A DNA stretch of 32,675 bases from Deltaproteobacteria bacterium (GTDB lineage: Bacteria > Desulfobacterota > RBG-13-43-22): assembly GCA_016208255.1 (NCBI GenBank), contig JACQYK010000014.1, forward strand, positions 1 to 32,675. The letters run 5' to 3'. The notes under the pieces are model-generated. The model made no database searches and had not been told where the DNA came from. It saw only the letters and a list, made by a program, of their open reading frames with translations. Both the position numbers and the translations under genes were made by a program. Of the stretch, positions 8,667-15,885 are shown piece after piece. The first letter of the stretch is position 1; the number at the start of each line of letters is the position of its first letter.

Positions 8667-9134
8667 ATGAATCACAAAAAGTTTATTAAGGAACTGATAC
8701 CAAGAAATCCGGTTACCATCAGTCCGGAGACAACATTTGTTGAAGCTCGGGAAATTATCCAGGACAAAGGAATCACGCATTTACCCGTTGTCGATAAGCA
8801 CAATAACCTGATCGGCCTAGTAGCCGACCGGGATATTCGGGAAACAGGCCCTTCCGATGCTTCGTCCTTGAGCATTCTGGAAGTCAACTACCTGTTAGTA
8901 CGATTGAAAGTGTCTTCCTTCATGACCCCTCTGGACAAATTAATCACCATTAATCCTGACACCCCCCCCGAAGATGCGGTCCAACTGATGCACGATAATA
9001 AAATCGGGTGCCTTCCCGTAGTCGAAGACGGAGTACTTTATGGTATTTTTACCGAAACGGATGCCCTATCCCTTCTGGTTGATTTTTTGGGCAGGCCGCT
9101 AACGCTGAATGAATCTCTATGCAGCAAGGTGTGA
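8667..9134 (+). CDS. CBS-domain pair protein
   Basis: About 155 aa consisting almost entirely of two CBS motifs: the first from about IPRNPVTISPETTFVEAREII to HLPVVDKHNNLIGLVADRDI, the second from SSFMTPLDKLITINPDTPPEDAV to CLPVVEDGVLYGIFTETDAL. Such stand-alone pairs form Bateman modules that bind adenine nucleotides and sense energy state. An in-frame GTG exists at 8661, but GAGGT at 8656-8660 is correctly spaced for the ATG at 8667, which I prefer. It may be co-transcribed with the surrounding redox genes (126-bp gap upstream, 157-bp gap downstream); any regulatory target is unknown. Confidence 0.88.
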   Translation: MNHKKFIKELIPRNPVTISPETTFVEAREIIQDKGITHLPVVDKHNNLIGLVADRDIRETGPSDASSLSILEVNYLLVRLKVSSFMTPLDKLITINPDTPPEDAVQLMHDNKIGCLPVVEDGVLYGIFTETDALSLLVDFLGRPLTLNESLCSKV

Positions 9135-9291
9135 GGGATCAGAAGTTAAGAGTGTCAAAACAAAACCAAGGTTAAAGGGGACAAGTCGAATGTCTGGAGT
9201 GAAGGGTATGTAAGGTTCAAGGGGGAAACTCAAATTTATTATGAAGCCCCGCAGTTGGGTTAGGAGCGTTTAGATTGAAAAGGAGAAAAGC

Positions 9292-10410
9292 ATGTCAAAG
9301 CTATTTGAATTCAGCACCATTAAAGGGATGTCGTTAGCCAACCGCTTTGTCCGTTCGGCCACCTGGGAGGGAATGGCCGGAGACGACGGCTCGGTTACTC
9401 CGGCCCTGATGGCCTGTATGGATCAGTTGGCCGAAGGGCAGGTAGGGCTGATCATTTCCAGCCATGCCTACATCAGCCCGGAGGGACAGGCCGGACCGAA
9501 ACAGTTGGGGATTTATAAAGATGACTTGATAGATGGCCTTAAACAAATGACCGATGCTGTTCACCGGCATGGGAGCAAAATTGTGGTCCAAATGTCCCAT
9601 TCCGGTTGCTCGGCCAATCCTAAGATAACCGGTCAGACGGCCCTTGGGCCTTCCTGTGTTGAAGGCATTTCCCCATCGGCCTGCAGGGAAATGGGCTCTG
9701 ATGATATCAAGAATCTCATTGAGGCCTTCGAGCAAGCCGCGAAAAGGGCCAGGGAGGCCGGATTTGATGGCGTTCAACTGCATGCCGCCCACGGTTATCT
9801 TCTGAATCAGTTCATCTCTCCCCTGTTCAATAAAAGAACCGATGGCTACGGAGGTTCGGTAGAGCATCGTTATCAGGTTGTAAAAGAAGTCCTGAAAAAG
9901 GTGCGATCCATAGTGGGGGAGAGCTTTCCGGTCCTGATCAAGCTCAATTCCCAGGATTTTCTGGAAGGGGGCCTGACCCTGGAAGATTCTTTATTTATTG
10001 GTAGCTTACTGGAAAAGGACGGCATCGATGCCATCGAGCTCAGCGGAGGAACCATGCGATCGGGGAAAAACTCTCCTTCCCGGATGGGCATCAGTGGAGA
10101 AGATAAAGAAGCCTATTTTTCGGAAGCGGCCCGGGCCTTTAAAAAAAGCATTAAGGTTCCTCTGATACTGGTTGGGGGGCTCCGTTCCTTTTCCGTGGCC
10201 GAAAAGGTTATTGAGCAGGGGATAGCCGATTACATTTCCATGAGTCGTCCCTTCATCCGAGAGCCGGGACTGGTCAAACACTGGCAATCAGGGGATCGGC
10301 GGAAGGCATTCTGCCTTTCCGATAATCAGTGTTTCGGTCCGGCCATGGCCGGCGAGGGGATCTATTGTGCTATGGACAGAAAGGAAAAAAATGAGGTGAA
10401 GCAGGCCTGA
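9292..10410 (+). CDS. Old Yellow Enzyme family NADH:flavin oxidoreductase
   Basis: A 372-aa single-domain (beta/alpha)8 flavoprotein. HAAHGYLLNQFISPLFNKR (from H164; the His pair binds the substrate carbonyl) and TDGYGGSVEHRYQ are the family signature; LVGGLRS and ISMSRPFIREP near the C-terminus form the FMN phosphate site. It lacks the second NAD(P)H/FAD half found in 2,4-dienoyl-CoA reductases. A C-terminal segment with C341, C347 and C359 resembles, but does not match, the 4Fe-4S motif of the longer enzymes, so a cluster is uncertain. The neighbouring ferredoxin could supply electrons. Likely role: reduction of an activated C=C bond in a pathway intermediate. Confidence 0.9.
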   Translation: MSKLFEFSTIKGMSLANRFVRSATWEGMAGDDGSVTPALMACMDQLAEGQVGLIISSHAYISPEGQAGPKQLGIYKDDLIDGLKQMTDAVHRHGSKIVVQMSHSGCSANPKITGQTALGPSCVEGISPSACREMGSDDIKNLIEAFEQAAKRAREAGFDGVQLHAAHGYLLNQFISPLFNKRTDGYGGSVEHRYQVVKEVLKKVRSIVGESFPVLIKLNSQDFLEGGLTLEDSLFIGSLLEKDGIDAIELSGGTMRSGKNSPSRMGISGEDKEAYFSEAARAFKKSIKVPLILVGGLRSFSVAEKVIEQGIADYISMSRPFIREPGLVKHWQSGDRRKAFCLSDNQCFGPAMAGEGIYCAMDRKEKNEVKQA

Positions 10411-10514
10411 AGAGAAAGCAATCAGGCCGGATAATTTGTCCCTCACCAAATTTATGACTGATCATTTTTGAGAGATTTTAATAAGGTCCAATGAAAAATA
10501 AGGAGGAAATAAAC

Positions 10515-11594
10515 ATGGGTCAGGAAGTGTACCGACAATTATTGGAAGTGATGAAAAAACGGGGAGGGGCTTATTCCGGTATGGATATCCCCGAATTTTT
10601 CGATTTTGTGGAAGAACTGTTCACCCCGCAAGAGGCCGAAGTCAACAACGCTATGCCCAAGGGTTTTTTTACAGCCAAAGCCCTGGCCGAAACCATGGGC
10701 CGGGATGAAAAGGAAATCGAGGCCGTTCTGGAATCCATGGCTGACAAAGGTCTATGCCTGGCCCTGAGTAGGGATCAAAGTCGGGTTTATCAGTCATCCC
10801 GGTTTATGGTCGGCATCTTGGAATATCAATTCATGCCCGGGAAAACCACCGACCGGGATAAAAAGATCGCCCAACTGATTTACGCTTATAAAAAGGCCTT
10901 TGATCAGAAAACTGATCGAACGGTAATGACCTTTCCCCCCACCCGGGTCATCACGGTCGATGCCCTGGTTAAAGTCGACAATCAAGTCCATACCTATGAT
11001 CAGGTTCAGACCTTTATCGACCAATCCGACCCCATTGCCGTCACTACCTGCTACTGCCGTCATGCGGCTGTCTTACGGGGAGAAGACATCCACGGGATGC
11101 CCAATGATGTCTGTATGCAGTTTGGCCCCATGGCTCAATTCGCCATTGATCGATTGGGGGGCAGGAAGGTGAGCAAACAAGAAGCCCGGGAGGTAATGAA
11201 CCGGGCTGAAGAAGCCGGTTTGATTCACATGAGTCAAAACATGACCGAAGGCCTCGGCTTCTTATGCAACTGCGATCGCTGGCACTGTGGTGCTGTGAAG
11301 GATGCCCTGGCCAAACCAAAACCCGGCCTTTTCTTTAATTCCGGTTTTGAGCCGCGCTTTGATCCAGATCTTTGTACGGCCTGCGGCACCTGCATCGACC
11401 GCTGCCCGCCCGAAGCATTAACCATGGGGGATGACAACCTTCCTCAAGTCAACCTGGACCGCTGTTTCGGGTGCGCGGTTTGCGCCACCGGCTGTCCTTC
11501 CCAAGCCATCTCCATGGTCAATAAACCGGGTTTTCCCCCGCCCCCGAAAGATGCCAAGGCCTTCAGGGAGGCTGTCAATGCCAGCCGGATTTAA
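10515..11594 (+). CDS. 4Fe-4S ferredoxin-type protein with N-terminal winged-helix-like region
   Basis: About 359 aa. Near residues 45-85 the segment FTAKALAETMGRDEKEIEAVLESMADKGL looks like a small winged helix. The middle contains scattered cysteines (TTCYCRHAA, DVCMQFG, LCNCDRWHC), and the C-terminus carries two classic clusters, CTACGTCIDRCPP and CFGCAVCATGCPS. Proteins of this architecture accompany flavin and molybdenum oxidoreductases in Desulfobacterota and probably relay electrons. An upstream in-frame ATG exists at 10491, but AGGAGG at 10501-10506 is correctly placed for 10515, so I start there. It lies between the OYE homologue and the molybdopterin enzyme, which makes both plausible partners. 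Confidence 0.85.
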   Translation: MGQEVYRQLLEVMKKRGGAYSGMDIPEFFDFVEELFTPQEAEVNNAMPKGFFTAKALAETMGRDEKEIEAVLESMADKGLCLALSRDQSRVYQSSRFMVGILEYQFMPGKTTDRDKKIAQLIYAYKKAFDQKTDRTVMTFPPTRVITVDALVKVDNQVHTYDQVQTFIDQSDPIAVTTCYCRHAAVLRGEDIHGMPNDVCMQFGPMAQFAIDRLGGRKVSKQEAREVMNRAEEAGLIHMSQNMTEGLGFLCNCDRWHCGAVKDALAKPKPGLFFNSGFEPRFDPDLCTACGTCIDRCPPEALTMGDDNLPQVNLDRCFGCAVCATGCPSQAISMVNKPGFPPPPKDAKAFREAVNASRI

Positions 11595-11668
11595 CGATTT
11601 AAAAACGGTCAGTCTGCTTTGGAGGAATTTGTCCACAATATCAGAAGCCAGATAGAAAGGAGCGTATC

Positions 11669-13969
11669 ATGGAAGAATGGAAAAAGACATCCTGTGTATT
11701 ATGCGGCAATCGGTGCGGGCTCGAGGTTCGAGTCGAAAACAATAAAATCGTCAAAGTCCGCGGGGACAAGGACAACCCGATCAGTGAGGGATATGTATGC
11801 AGAAAAGGTATGAACGTTGCCTACCATCAGCACAACAAAGACCGGGTGCTCTTTCCGCTGAAGAAGGTGGGAGATGGTTTTCAGAGGGTCTCCTGGGACC
11901 AGGCTATCAATGAGATTTCTGAAAAACTAAAGGATATTCTTGGTCAGCATGGTCCCCGCGCCTTAGCTTCTCTGGTCGGCGGCGGCGAATTTGCTTTTCT
12001 GAGCATGCCTTTTCCCATTCACCTGGTCCGGGGACTCGGTTCACGGTGGAACTATTCCGCTGCCAATCAAGAGTTTTCCGGTCGGTATTGGGCGCACGGC
12101 CTGACCCTGGGAAGTCAAAATATCCAGATGGAATCTGATTTTGAGAATTGCGACATGCTGATGCTGGTCGGGAAGAATTCCATGATGAGCCATCATTTCC
12201 CCCAGGCCCGGCGAAGATTGACGAAGATGTCCAAAGACCCTGACCGGCTTCTGGTCGTAGTGGATCCGCGGGTTTCCGAAACCGCCCGAATTGCCGATAT
12301 TCACCTGGCCCTCCGCCCCGGCACCGATGCCCTCCTGATCAAGTCTATGATTGCCATCATTCTCGATGAAGGCATTTCTAACCAGGAATATATTGAAAAA
12401 CATGCGGACGGATTCAACGAGATCCTACCCTGGTTTAGCGGCTTTGACGTCAAGGCGGCGCTGAAGGTTTGTGAGCTTGATTACGATCTGGTGCTCAGGG
12501 TCTGCCGGGAACTGGCCACTCGGCGTTCGAGCGTTCTGGATGACCTCGGGATACTGATGAACCGGCACAGTGCGTTGGTATCCTATCTGCTGGTCGTGTT
12601 ACAAGTTATTTGCGGACGTATCGGTGTGCCGGGAGGAAATTATTTGGGCGGAGGCAGACCTGGGTCGGACCCCAGAGATCCACGGGTATGGAGAACATTA
12701 TTGACCGACATTCCGGCCATCAACGGCATGTTCCCGCCTAATGTTTTGCAGGAAGAAATCATGAATGATCATCCGGGCCGGCTGAGGGCTTTGCTCTGCT
12801 ACGCCACCAATCCATTGCGTTCCTACGCCGATACGACGGCCTATGAAAAGGCCTTTCAAAAGCTCGATCTGCTGGTTGTGGCCGACATTGCCATGAGCGA
12901 GACGGCTGCCCTGGCCCATTATGTTCTTCCCTGCAAAACCGCTTTTGAATCCTGGGAGGGGAGTCCCGGTGAGGGTTTCTCCAAGGTCTACGCCCGGATG
13001 AGGTCTCCGGTGCTGGAAGCGGAAGGAGAGCAGAAAGAAAATGGCGAGATATTCACCATGCTGGCCGAGGCCATGGGGCTGATTCCCGCCATTCCTGAAA
13101 CACTTTGCGAGTCGGCCAGAAGCGGCAACCTCAAGGAGTACGGACAGAAATTAGGGGAGTATATGATGGCTTCCCCGGAAAGTGCCAAGGCCCTCAACTT
13201 CATAGTAGCAAAAACCCTGGGCAGTGCCATGGGCTCGGCTCATCTGGCCAGCATCTTCCCCTTGTTTATGCAGTTACCCCGGAACCGCCAGGAGGAGGCT
13301 GCAAGCGAATTGACACAGTTTGCTACTGGTATTACTACCAGAATGCAGTTATCCAGGAACCGCCAGGAGGAAGCTGCCAGGGCAGGTTTTGCTGCAGGAC
13401 CGGACCAGGCCCTATCCATGTTTCAGACCATCATGAGCCATCCGGAAGGGATACTGGTAGGAATACGCGACCCGGAGAAGAACCTGGAGGTCAATATAGC
13501 AACCAAGAACAAGAAAATACAACTTTTTAATCCGGAAGTAGTTGAATGGATAAAGAAAATAAATCCCGTGGATGAAGCAGAACAGCTCAAGCCCGATGAG
13601 AATTTCCCTCTGATCCTGATGGCTGGAAGGCATATGGATATGAACGCCAATACAGGCATGAGAGACCCGGCCTGGAACAAAGACAAAAGAGCCTGCACCC
13701 TGGCCATAAATCCTTCAGATGCGGAAACACTGGGCATAGTTGATAAACAGAGGGTAAGGATCATCACGGAAGCAGGCGAGGAAACCCTGGAGGCCGAAGT
13801 AACCCAAGAGGCCAGGAAGGGCCAGGTCATCATTCCGCAAGGCTTTGGTCTGGTCTATGATGGTGTTATCTACGGCGCTAACGTCAACCGATTAGCTAAA
13901 AATACCAACCGCGATTTTGTCGGAACCCCTATGCACCGTTATGTTCTCTGCCGGGTGGAGGCGGTTTAA
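11669..13969 (+). CDS. Molybdopterin oxidoreductase, catalytic subunit
   Basis: A 766-aa member of the DMSO-reductase superfamily. The N-terminal 4Fe-4S motif is C9-x2-C12-x3-C16-x27-C44. It is followed by the Mo/W-bisPGD domains (LMLVGKNSMMSHHFPQARRR, VVDPRVSETARIADIHLALRPGTDALL) and a C-terminal dinucleotide-binding domain from about LILMAGRHMDMNANTGMRDP to the end. There is no twin-arginine signal, so it is cytoplasmic. I see no Cys or Sec at an obvious metal-ligand position, so it is not a typical formate dehydrogenase. Around 13268-13378 it carries an in-frame duplication that adds 25 residues (MQLPRNRQEEAA then MQLSRNRQEEAA). AAGGAG precedes the start. The FmdE-like gene overlaps by 1 bp. 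The substrate is unknown. Confidence 0.9.
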   Translation: MEEWKKTSCVLCGNRCGLEVRVENNKIVKVRGDKDNPISEGYVCRKGMNVAYHQHNKDRVLFPLKKVGDGFQRVSWDQAINEISEKLKDILGQHGPRALASLVGGGEFAFLSMPFPIHLVRGLGSRWNYSAANQEFSGRYWAHGLTLGSQNIQMESDFENCDMLMLVGKNSMMSHHFPQARRRLTKMSKDPDRLLVVVDPRVSETARIADIHLALRPGTDALLIKSMIAIILDEGISNQEYIEKHADGFNEILPWFSGFDVKAALKVCELDYDLVLRVCRELATRRSSVLDDLGILMNRHSALVSYLLVVLQVICGRIGVPGGNYLGGGRPGSDPRDPRVWRTLLTDIPAINGMFPPNVLQEEIMNDHPGRLRALLCYATNPLRSYADTTAYEKAFQKLDLLVVADIAMSETAALAHYVLPCKTAFESWEGSPGEGFSKVYARMRSPVLEAEGEQKENGEIFTMLAEAMGLIPAIPETLCESARSGNLKEYGQKLGEYMMASPESAKALNFIVAKTLGSAMGSAHLASIFPLFMQLPRNRQEEAASELTQFATGITTRMQLSRNRQEEAARAGFAAGPDQALSMFQTIMSHPEGILVGIRDPEKNLEVNIATKNKKIQLFNPEVVEWIKKINPVDEAEQLKPDENFPLILMAGRHMDMNANTGMRDPAWNKDKRACTLAINPSDAETLGIVDKQRVRIITEAGEETLEAEVTQEARKGQVIIPQGFGLVYDGVIYGANVNRLAKNTNRDFVGTPMHRYVLCRVEAV
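13268..13378 (+). repeat. In-frame direct repeat inside the molybdopterin oxidoreductase gene
   Basis: Two 36-bp copies beginning at 13268 and 13343 differ at only a few positions and are 75 bp apart (25 codons), so the duplication keeps the frame. They encode MQLPRNRQEEAA and MQLSRNRQEEAA. Confidence 0.8.
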
Positions 13970-14544
13970 TGAAAATTCGGAATTATACCTTTGAAGAATT
14001 TGTGAAACGGGTGAAGGAGTTTCACGGCTATGAGGCACCGGGCGTCATCATTGGAGGCTTTATGGTCGACCTGGCCTATCACCATCTCCCGAAAGAGGGC
14101 CTTTTCGATGCCCTCAGTGAGACTCCTAAATGTTTGCCTGATGCGATACAGTTATTGACGCCCTGTACGGTGGGCAATGGCTGGCTCACGGTGGTGAATG
14201 TCGGCCGATACGCTCTGACTCTTTATGATAAGGAGAGCGGTAAAGGGGTGCGGGTGTTTGTGGATACAGAGAAGCTGGAGGCCTGGCCGGAATTGAAGAC
14301 CTGGTTTTTCAAGCTGAAGACCAAGAAGGAGCAGGATGCGGACCTGCTTTCTACGCAGATTAGGGAAGCGGGTAGTGGAATCTGCGGTGTGCGGAAAGTG
14401 GAGGTGGCCGAACGATTTATCAAGCGTCGTCCGCGTGGCAGCCTCGCCGTTTGTCCAAAATGCAGGGAAGGATATCCGCTGGATGACGGTCCTCTGTGTT
14501 TAGCCTGTTCGGGAAAGGAACTCCTTTATTTTCCAAGTAAATGA
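13969..14544 (+). CDS. FmdE (FwdE)-like protein with C-terminal zinc ribbon
   Basis: 191 aa. The N-terminal two thirds match the FmdE domain first seen in formylmethanofuran dehydrogenase subunit E: FHGYEAPGVIIGG (residues 18-30), PDAIQLLTPCTVGNGWL (57-73) and YDKESGKGVRVFVD. The C-terminus has a zinc ribbon, C162-x2-C165...C177-x2-C180. The usual FHGHxCPG histidine and cysteine are replaced by Tyr and Ala here, so part of the canonical metal site is lost, while C66 in TPCTVGNG remains. The ATG overlaps the stop of the molybdopterin gene by one base, so the two are translationally coupled and probably act together, for example in cofactor handling or as a small subunit. Confidence 0.82.
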   Translation: MKIRNYTFEEFVKRVKEFHGYEAPGVIIGGFMVDLAYHHLPKEGLFDALSETPKCLPDAIQLLTPCTVGNGWLTVVNVGRYALTLYDKESGKGVRVFVDTEKLEAWPELKTWFFKLKTKKEQDADLLSTQIREAGSGICGVRKVEVAERFIKRRPRGSLAVCPKCREGYPLDDGPLCLACSGKELLYFPSK

Positions 14545-14554
14545 AAAAAACAAC

Positions 14555-14586
14555 AGCCCGTTTTCAACCTTGATTGAAAACGGGCT
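14555..14586 (-). terminator. Rho-independent terminator (minus strand)
   Basis: A perfect 13-bp stem (AGCCCGTTTTCAA/TTGAAAACGGGCT) with a 6-base loop. Read on the - strand it is followed by GTTG and seven Ts (14544-14550), so it ends transcription coming from the 5S-like sequence and the glycyl-radical activase. On the + strand there is no T-tract. Confidence 0.8.
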
Positions 14587-14593
14587 TGAAAAA

Positions 14594-14703
14594 ATTCCCG
14601 GCGGCGTCCTACTCTCCTCTCCTGCCTTGGCGGGACTGCCTGGGCAGTACTATCGGCATCGGGAAACCAGGTTACCTTTACGAACTTATGAATTCGGAAT
14701 GCC
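14594..14703 (-). rRNA. Degenerate 5S rRNA-like sequence (3' part recognisable)
   Basis: Read on the - strand, the 3' end AGAGTAGGACGCCGCCGGGA followed by TTTTTT is the canonical end of many proteobacterial 5S rRNAs. Upstream, GATGCCGATAGTACTGC corresponds to the 5S GCGCCGATGGTACTGC segment and CATTCCGAA to the CATCCCGAAC loop. The expected 5' strand pairing with CCGCCGGGA (a TCCCGGCGG-like start) is not found, and the middle is longer than usual. No 16S, 23S or tRNA lies nearby. It is most likely an orphan, decayed 5S copy with the rrn-type terminator retained. It could alternatively be a divergent functional 5S; a covariance-model scan would decide. Confidence 0.6.
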
Positions 14704-14802
14704 GATTATCGAGATATCAAGTGTTTATTTTAAGTCAATAAAGGGTGAGTTGTTATAGTGCCAACGTCCCCGTTTATTGCATGGGTTAGCGGACAGGGAG
14801 CT

Positions 14803-15771
14803 TCAATTTCCCCGGGTCAGTCCCGACCAGTGAACGAAATCCAGCCCTTCTTTTCTGGCCGCCCGGGCCAGGGTCTCCATATCCTCTTCGGGGATCAAGC
14901 CTTCTTTTTCCAGATCCCAGGATAACCCTAATCTTTGATATTTGGAAGCACAGGTGTTGTTAAAGGCCAGAAGATCATATCGTTCGACGGTGGGCAGGTT
15001 TTTCTTGATGAACCGGGCCGTTTTCCGGATGTTTTTCACTGAGTCATTGATCCCTGTTATGACCGGGGTGCGTATCCATAAGGGCTTTCCGGCTTTTGAT
15101 ATTGCCCGGGCGTTCTCCAGAACCAAATCAAGGGAGATGCCTGTCAGCTCACGGTGCTGATCCCTGTCCATAAGTTTCAGGTCGTAAAGTACCAGATCCG
15201 CCTGTTCCACCAGGCGCCGCAGGTTCGGCCACTTGGTCCCTCCGCAGGTGTCCAGGGCCAGGTTTATTCTTTCCCGCCTTAATCTCTTCATCAGAGCCAT
15301 GGAAAAATCGGTCTGCAGGGAGGCTTCGCCGCCGGACAGGGTGACCCCCCCGCCCGATTTTTCATAAAACACCCGGTCCTGCAAAGCCCTGGCGGCCAAC
15401 TCGTCAATCGTATAGGTCTTTCCGATCACCTCCAGGGCGCTGGCCGGACAGGCCCTTACGCATTCACCGCAGGCATCACAAAGCATCCTGTTGATGATCA
15501 GGCCATCCGGGGAAAGATGTAAGGCCTCCCTGGGGCAGACCTTCAGGCAGTCTTTGGCCCCAAGGCATCGCGTCTCATACCAGATCAACTCGGGAAAAGG
15601 TTTGATTCCTTCCGGATTGTGGCACCAGGGGCAGCGCATAGGGCAGCCTTTCAGGAAGATGGAAGTGCGGATCCCCGGGCCGTCCTCGGTGGAATGAAGC
15701 TGGATGTTAAAGACTAGGCCTTTCGGATTGATTATCTTGGCGGGTGGGTGATCAATTAAGGGGTGAGCCAT
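14803..15771 (-). CDS. Glycyl radical enzyme activating protein (radical SAM)
   Basis: A 322-aa activase that uses S-adenosylmethionine to generate the glycyl radical on its partner enzyme. The radical SAM motif is in KGCPMRCPWCHNPE (C-x3-C-x2-C, about residues 43-50), and the N-terminus FNIQLHSTEDGPGIRTSIFLKGCP is diagnostic of the PflA/BssD group. Two extra ferredoxin-type clusters follow (CLGAKDCLKVCP and CDACGECVRACP), as in activases of decarboxylase, lyase and benzylsuccinate-type enzymes; plain PflA lacks them. SGGEASLQ and the LYDLKLMD stretch are conserved barrel motifs. It lies downstream of the glycyl radical enzyme on the same strand, separated by 114 bp filled with heptamer repeats, and is followed by a terminator. 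Confidence 0.93.
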   Translation of the reverse strand: MAHPLIDHPPAKIINPKGLVFNIQLHSTEDGPGIRTSIFLKGCPMRCPWCHNPEGIKPFPELIWYETRCLGAKDCLKVCPREALHLSPDGLIINRMLCDACGECVRACPASALEVIGKTYTIDELAARALQDRVFYEKSGGGVTLSGGEASLQTDFSMALMKRLRRERINLALDTCGGTKWPNLRRLVEQADLVLYDLKLMDRDQHRELTGISLDLVLENARAISKAGKPLWIRTPVITGINDSVKNIRKTARFIKKNLPTVERYDLLAFNNTCASKYQRLGLSWDLEKEGLIPEEDMETLARAARKEGLDFVHWSGLTRGN

Positions 15772-15785
15772 CGTTTTATAAGCAA

Positions 15786-15877
15786 GGTTTCAGGTTGCTG
15801 GTTACGGGTTGCGTGTTCCTGGTGGAGCAAATCTTTCCATTTTTAGAACCCGTAACCCGTAACCCGTAACCCGCAAC
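15786..15877. repeat. Opposed GGTTNNN / AACCCGT heptamer arrays forming a hairpin
   Basis: Five units at 15786-15820 (GGTTTCA, GGTTGCT, GGTTACG, GGTTGCG, TGTTCCT) face four units of the opposite orientation at 15847-15874 (AACCCGT x3, AACCCGC). GGTTACGGGT in the left arm pairs with ACCCGTAACC in the right arm, so transcripts between the glycyl radical enzyme and its activase could fold here. Confidence 0.7.
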
Positions 15878-15885
15878 GGTCTTCA

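Noticed and set aside
11672..13969. Formate dehydrogenase assignment for the molybdopterin enzyme
   Set aside because: No Cys or Sec is visible at the expected metal-ligand site and no formate dehydrogenase partner subunits are adjacent.
14570..14758. Small + strand open frame over the 5S-like region
   Set aside because: It overlaps a recognisable rRNA-like sequence and a terminator, and its product has no protein-like motifs.
15786..15877. Possible CRISPR or telomere-like array
   Set aside because: The units are only 7 bp with no spacers, and there are no cas genes nearby; it is a simple heptamer repeat.
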